Of a stretch of 64,000 nucleotides of DNA, positions 57,816-64,000 are shown in pieces. The notes beneath the pieces were generated by a model. It was not told the DNA's origin, made no database searches, and saw only the letters and a list, made by a program, of their open reading frames with translations. How positions within the stretch are numbered: position 1 is the first letter of the stretch; every line of letters begins with the position of its first letter. This DNA comes from Steromphala cineraria (Eukaryota; Mollusca; Gastropoda; Trochida; Trochidae): contig OU744731.1 in the NCBI GenBank assembly GCA_916613615.1, positions 54,752,289 to 54,816,288 of the forward strand, read 5' to 3'. The position numbers were made by a program, and so were the translations under genes.

Positions 57816-60490
57816 CAAGAGACAATATTCAAAATGTGCCTAAGCAGGAAATGTGTACCTGATAACAGTTTGTGATGGCGGTGACCACCTAGCGACAAGT
57901 CAGCTTGGGTTCGACCAGGGTAATAATATTCCTATAGCGCCTTGACCTGAGTACTGAGCAATCCAACTACTGAATAAATGGGCATATCATTATTATCAAA
58001 AAATACACAATCTTATTGAATGCAGAAAGAACCTAGCACTGGCTGTGTTTCTGATCCGACGACACTGGGGTCAGGTTAGCTGATCTTTACACACCAGCCA
58101 ATCAGCGACGAGGCTTGAGAGCCATCGGTTTGATTCATTGTTTTAGCGGCCATATGATTTTTACTATCTTAAAGGTAAAAGTGTTCGCTCCATAAAAAAC
58201 CCACCAGTCATACGTTTTATCAAATGTTATCAATTGGGCGTGTTTAAACATCAACTAACCTCGACCTTACCACTTCTCGATTTTCGTTCAAAGATTTTTT
58301 TTAAAAATAAAAGCTTGACTTAATTTTTGTTAATTTGTCCAATAAACACCTTTTATTAGCCTTTCATTTAGACAGCGTAATTATCGGCTGTGAAAAACCC
58401 ACCTGGGTTAGGGGCCAAAAAAATCGCGCGGGTGTGACGTAATAAACAGACTATACAGAGTAACGCATCATTATTTCAACTGAAATACCGCCTAAATAAT
58501 GGTTTAATATTACCATTGATGTGGATATCTTTTTTACACAAAATGTTTAGTAGTGTTACGTCGTCAAATGATTTATCTAACTGAGTGGAAAACATTTCCT
58601 GAAAATCTTTAATTATTAGTTTATTTCCTGTGCTATTGTTACGATAAATGTATAGATAACGAGGCTGATTCTGTTTATGACGTCACAAAATGGGGGCGTG
58701 TCCAGTCATGCATTCACTTGTTTGTTGTCAGATAGGTCTAAGCGGCCCATCAAAGGTTGCTTTCAAAAAAGACTTTCATTACCAAACTAAACATTTTGGA
58801 GTAGCGACCTTTAACGCACTATACATTATTGTAATCAGACTTTCTATATTCCAAAGAAAATAGTGAAATATGTTTGTGGTTATGTGAACTTTAAGCATTT
58901 ACTTTATATCTTGCCGAGTAAGGCAAGCCTATACTGTTGAGGATTCTTTCTTTTGAGTCTAAGTATATACTCCATGTGCGAGTCGTCTTGTGATCCTAGA
59001 AAGCAGGGCTTCGTTACATGGTAGTATACCAGAAACATGGCAAAGCGACTAAAATCAAAACGACAATTTCAGCAAAACTATCTTTATTCATTATCACATT
59101 AATTTACAAACAACGATCTTCATAACAAATACAGTGTGGTCAATAAACTATAGTTCATTATTCATCAACAGGAAATTTGTGTTACAAATATCACTATATA
59201 TATATCATATTATAAAGAGAGAGTGAGAATGTGTCGATTGTTAAGAGTATTTTAATTTCCGTTCCTACCCCATCTCTTGAAGGCACATATCGATGACGTC
59301 AGCAGTCCCTGTGTAAACAAATTAACCAATGGCACCTGGAAACTTGTGTGCCGTTTTCTCTACAAGAGGTATACCCCTAACGTGTGCCGATGTTTTTACA
59401 AAGATATCCTCGACCAGAAAACCTATATTTAGCAAATCTCCATTTCCATTACCCAGATACATTTAAAGGACTCCTCCTAATGACCCCATTGACTGACATA
59501 TATTTCGATTGGTTGTAGGTCATGAGCAATATCTCTGACCATTTCTCTGTGAAAAACGGTCATCTTACGCCTGCATTCTCCGCTAAAACACAAGAAGAGA
59601 CAACGCCCCCTTACAGACCGAAGATACCATGCCATCAGCATAAAACACTCTAAGATCGATATTTGTGCCACAACGTCAGGAATACCTTAACGATCTGTCC
59701 AGAAATGCAGGTCTCGATAATCATTTGTTGGTATGTATTTATAGAATCAGGTACGTCGATATTTACCACTAGTTTGTATGTTTTTAGAGTGGATGGGCGA
59801 CAAACAACCCCGTACTAGGACTTCAGTAAGTGTTCTATTCTAGATGATATACTTTTATATTTGACTGGATCCCTGGTGCCATTTCCACTTGAACACGAGA
59901 CACTCACATTATAATGTATCGCTTTCATACAACTTAAAAACTCTTACTTCCGTATGCAAGCTTCCGGCAGACTAATTTTGCAATCTATTGTAAAAGAATG
60001 GATAGAATCATCAGCTTTCCAGTGTGGAGAACTTGTAAATGTACATTTACGCCATAACTATGAGTAATTGCAACAGTGAATACATTTCATGTACATATGA
60101 TGGAATTTGGTCGACTAGTATAGAGTCCTATGTTGCTGTTATGAAACTAGACAATCCGTCATTTTAGTACATCTTAAGTTCTCAGCTTTTCCAAATTGTC
60201 ATTGTGTAGTTTAAATGATAAGTTAGAAAGTTATGCGATAGGGGCATATAAATATATAGTTTCAATTCAGTTAAGAAAAGAAGCACCGAGTTATTATGCA
60301 AGCACAATTTACAAATATGTTACATCAAAAAAGACATAAAAATCGAAATGTAAAAAAATGAAAAGCATTACGTTTCGATTGTATATACAAATAGGACTCA
60401 TATCCTCTTCAACTCCTCCGTGACGCTAATGACTGGCTCTTGTTATCATGTCCAACCAACAGTTTATGTAATAAATGATGTTCATACTTT
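57816..60490. other. Anonymous DNA
   Basis: No gene or known repeat recognised. The stretch includes moderately GC-richer parts (57890-58130, 58380-58450) and a possible repeat end with GGGTGTGACGTAATAAAC near 58430. Short frames such as 59477-59671 on the minus strand have no motif. Confidence 0.45.
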
Positions 60491-60496
60491 TGTACA

Positions 60497-60772
60497 GATT
60501 CCTGGGAAACACTCATAGAGGACGTCAAGAAGCATTGGCAATGTATCCCTCAACACTTACAAGGATTGGTCCTCATGACACTCTCTTCTCAATGCTTATC
60601 AAATTATTGTGAAGACAAACAAGCACTAATAAGTGTCAAGTTACAACTCAATATACAGAAGCTGCATGTTAATTGCATTGTATTGTGTTACAGAATGTTC
60701 GTTTTAGCCTATCCTTGCTTTTGGACAATATTGTCAATTAAAGTTTCCCCCAAAAATAACGGCGGTGAATGA
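60497..60772 (+). other. Unrecognised open frame, possible exon or remnant
   Basis: A frame open from about 60497 to the stop at 60770-60772 reads with fairly balanced composition at its start (WETLIEDVKKHWQCIPQHLQ). A pyrimidine-leaning TTCATACTTTTGTACAG lies just before it, as a splice acceptor would. The last codons run into the 33-bp tandem repeat. I know no family for it. It may be a chance frame or a captured exon. Confidence 0.22.
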
Positions 60773-60949
60773 AAGTTTTCTAAATGAAATAACGGCGGTG
60801 AATGAAAGTTTTCTAAATGAAATAACGGCGGTGAATGAAAGTTTCTAAATAAAATAACGGCGGTGAATGAAAGTTTCTAAATAAAATAACGGCGGTGAAT
60901 GAAGGTTTCTAAATAAAATAACGGCGGTGAATGAAGGTTTCTAAATAAG
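60755..60949. repeat. 32/33-bp minisatellite, six units
   Basis: Units start with AATAACGGCGGTGAATGAA at 60755, 60788, 60821, 60853, 60885 and 60917. The first two steps are 33 bp and the others 32 bp (TTTTC against TTTC). The last two units share a further A to G change (GAAGGTTT), so the array records an ordered growth from left to right or the reverse. Confidence 0.94.
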
Positions 60950-61056
60950 ATTACCGAGAGTAAGGCGAGAAGCAGAGAAAGATACCAATAACGAGAAGGG
61001 GAGGTTAGAAAATAATTAGATAGAATAAGTCATATATATAGAAAGAGGAACAAAAA

Positions 61057-61059
<3 letters not shown>

Positions 61060-61127
<68 letters not shown>
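61060..61127. repeat. (GA)n microsatellite
   Basis: An uninterrupted run of about 68 bp of GA. It is a likely polymorphic site and a possible assembly weak point. Confidence 0.97.
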
Positions 61128-61129
<2 letters not shown>

Positions 61130-61132
<3 letters not shown>

Positions 61133-64000
61133 CAACGTTTTTGAATGTAACTTTTCCTCTTGCATTTGAACAATTATGTTTTCAAGTTAACAATCATATA
61201 TTTAACGGCGAGTTTGGCATACTTACTTCATTGACAATGACAAAAGAATCTAGGAGACTCGTCACCTATTAAGGAATAGATGTTGTAGTTCAATATAAAT
61301 TGTCTTCATCATGTCACATATCTGAAATCAAAAGATACGCTGCAGTACCATATCTTCCGGTTAAATCCAAAGTTATTACAGCCAAAGTTAAGATATTCCA
61401 AGGCCAAGCCCAACAAGATTACAGAGCCTCTGTTTACTTGATATACCATTCTCCCCGTTTCCAAACCTAAAACCTCACATCTTCTGCGCCTCGTAACAAA
61501 ACGTTTTCATGTTTTAAACATACATATATTCAAAAATACCAAAATGCTTCGTGTATGTCACCAAGTTGCACTGAAAGAAGCGCCTGTATTGATGTCCTAG
61601 CTGGTAAATAGTAGATGTAAAGAGTTGCTTAATAGGGGGAAGCCGTTGCATGCTACATGAATACAACAAAAACTTCCCCAATTTGCTACTAAGCGTCCAT
61701 TACTGCAAACCAACGTTTCAATACGTTTCCAAGTTGTCGTCAATGTTCTCAACGTTGTAGTTCAGCGTTTCACAAGTTAAAGTTAAAACGTTTGCACGCA
61801 TGCATGTCAAGGTTCATACACATTGCGACCACACGGTTTAAAGAATCGTTTCTTCACTGTACAACCAAACGTTTCCACACGTTGTTTCTGTTTATTAACA
61901 TTATAGTCTAACGTTTTCATGCTTGACTCCCAAGGGTACAACCAAACGTTTCAACACGTTTTGCCTTAACTGTCAGCTGCCACGCACTCTTTACATCACC
62001 ATCACGAACGTCTATCATGAGACAGCCTTTTGACATGAAATTAGGAATTTGGTGGGGTTCGACTTTGGTAGGGGTTCGCTAGGATGCTAATGCAAGGGAG
62101 GGGGTGGTCACACAGACGCTGCCCCCTCCTCCCCCTCCCCCTCCCCTTCCCGACTCGCCTGGTTATCCAGTCCTATTCTCTCCTCGAACGTCGTGCACGT
62201 CGCTCCGTTTACGTAGTGGGCGTGGGTCTGGTAGCGACGACGCTGTCAACAAACAACACAAGGTCAAGGCATGGATATTACTCTTAAAAATCATTTGATC
62301 AAATCAAACTGTACAATTTGAAATATTTCAAAATGTCATCATACATGCAAGAAAGTTATTTGGGATCATACCATCAATACATGCATTCAAAGAGGCTGAA
62401 TATACTATGAATAAAATTTGCCATGGTTAAGAAACTTCACTTAAAAAGCAGACTCGAACTACATTCAATTCAAATAAACGTACCATCTTATGAACAAAGA
62501 TCAACATTCAGAAGCGATATTAATTGAGCTAAATGTCAAACATGTGTTTGTGTTCGCTGTGTTATAATAACACCTGCTATTCAAAATGCATTTCGTAGAC
62601 CATTCTCCCTTGTTTTGAACGGGCGTCAGGATAGAGAGAAGTATCAATATTTGCTGAAGGCAATCCGGGTGATATGACCAGTGAAGAATTTGTGATAACA
62701 TTACCTGGGGACATAATGGCTGGCCCGATAAAAGAGCACAAGACCATGTAATTGGATTCTGTTTGTCCTTTCGAGGTGATTATTCAATTGCGGTGGACTT
62801 GTGCCATAAAAGCGAACATCCATTTAGAAAAGCGACAGGACAAATTGCAATGTCTATAATGTACAGAGTTGCTATATAGGGTTCACAACATACGAAGCGT
62901 GGAGTGTTAGCGGTTAGTGCTTCCTGGATTGTGGGTAATAAAACCTTTCCATTAGATACGAATACATACAACTAAAGGTTGATCTGTGTTTTTTCTATCA
63001 GCCAATTCCTGGTTCTAAATGTTATTGCCGGTAGGACAAATTGCAATTTCTACAATGGATAGAGAGTTGCTATATAAGGATTTACAACATACTAAGCGTG
63101 GAGTGTCAGTGCTTGAGTTGTGAGTGATAAAACCTTTCCAATTGATACGAATGAAGGTTAACGTTGATCTATCTGGGTTTTTTCTGTCAGTGTATTTCTC
63201 GTTCTATATGCTATGGTCGGTAGGAGTGTAAATGGGTTGCAAAACGTTTAAGCAGTCTTTAAAAACATACTCTTACTGATCAATTAAGAGTGTTAGTTGC
63301 AACGTATATTTGAGGATTATTTAGTTATATAAATCTTGCTGGTGCAAACAGTTTCAGGTTTTAAAAGCTTTAAATGTTTAAGTTCTAAAAGAGGACATTT
63401 TCTCTCAACCTCAATGAAACATGAATGTGGTGTTACGTTACAATGTTACACATCTAAGCAATTGGAAGGAGATACATTACAATTTATAGCCATGTTTGTT
63501 CAATGTTCTACTCTTTTAAAAAAGGACTAGAAATACCTTGAAGCATAAATCTGTTTTATGGTTTTATGATATATTCAAGTGAAAGAGTACGTTATTGGAT
63601 TTAATTATGTCAACCGTTAAGATATATGATACCTGAATTTGGCATACAATGGCAGTTGATTCAATACTGATACTATATAAACCTGTAATACTTGGGATTG
63701 TTTATTAACATCTAGAACAAAATATCGTGGCTGGCGTACATCATTGACTCCAAGTTTTATATGAGAACTATCTGCAGCAGACAATATACAAAAATGAGAT
63801 AGTGATATCAAATACTTATATTATTGGAACATCTTCATGGGACGCGTGCGTTTAGCTTTTTTTACATGCATAGTATCGTTGTTTGATTTAATTTTCAGTA
63901 TAATTTGTGATAAATTTGGTATATTTAAATGAATGTACAAGCTAAACTAATTGTTTTAGAATACAGTAAAGGTAATTTTAACCATAATAAACTTCACTAC
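61130..64000. other. Anonymous DNA to the window end
   Basis: No gene supported. The word AACGTTT/AAACGTT recurs many times between 61490 and 61960, and a C-rich tract (CCCCTCCTCC type) lies at 62121-62150. Two stretches, about 62850-62990 and 63035-63185, are diverged direct copies of each other (GGACAAATTGCAAT, GAGTTGCTATATA, AAGCGTGGAGTGT, AAAACCTTTCC), a local tandem duplication with a period of about 190 bp. Confidence 0.55.
62850..63190. repeat. About 190-bp tandem duplication
   Basis: Two diverged units share, in order, GGACAAATTGCAAT, AGAGTTGCTATATA, ACAACATAC.AAGCGTGGAG, GATAAAACCTTTCCA and GTTGATCT. The words GGACAAATTGCAAT begin at 62838 and 63033. No coding content. Confidence 0.8.

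Noticed and set aside
62104..62298. Proline-rich open frame
   Set aside because: The prolines come from a C-rich low-complexity tract and an overlapping frame is equally open; there is no further support.

Overview
Organism. The window looks like nuclear DNA from a marine invertebrate, most plausibly a mollusc of bivalve type. It is AT-rich and nearly free of genes. It is packed with non-LTR retrotransposon remains, a tRNA-derived SINE with a central domain common in invertebrate SINEs, MITEs with TTAA targets, long inverted repeats and ACATGTA-type words. The taxonomic call is an inference. I see no intact host protein gene. Almost all recognisable coding sequence belongs to broken mobile elements.

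Layout. Positions 1-2200 hold a four-copy 73-bp minisatellite and otherwise anonymous DNA. A frameshifted CR1/L2-like LINE (endonuclease plus reverse transcriptase) occupies about 2200-5890 and ends in a (TTA)n tail. A GC-rich DIRS-type tyrosine-recombinase retrotransposon sits in that tail at about 5893-11808. Its split inverted terminal repeats and internal complementary region are readable, its RT, RNase H and recombinase motifs are decayed, and its leader carries a 76/81-bp minisatellite.

From about 12 to 54.4 kb the backbone is a diverged array of four to five copies of one ordered, noncoding block series (called P to Z, then c to g here). Later insertions are layered on it: five copies of a 290-360 bp TTAA MITE, a LINE 3' fragment at 21.2 kb, a SINE at 30.0 kb, a foldback element with TAATTA arrays at 37.1-38.5 kb, a roughly 6.2-kb element with arms of about 1.1 kb at 40.6-46.8 kb (itself interrupted by another foldback), a 34-bp satellite with four-unit higher-order structure at 49.9-50.5 kb, and a LINE 3' fragment with a perfect 13-bp target duplication, split by an 800-bp MITE, at 51.1-53.2 kb. 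The paralogous copies act as empty sites, which lets several insertions be dated relative to each other.

From 53.3 to 64 kb there is a reverse-strand LINE ORF1-like coiled-coil fragment, a 73/74-bp minisatellite, a 427-bp inverted-repeat element, a 32/33-bp minisatellite, a (GA)n run and long stretches in which I recognise nothing.

The region therefore reads as a nest of selfish elements on a decayed segmental array. The most unusual parts are the array itself with its patchy conservation, the two tandem repeats that appear to have grown from array blocks, and the foldback structures. All alignments were made by eye, so percentages and exact edges are approximate.
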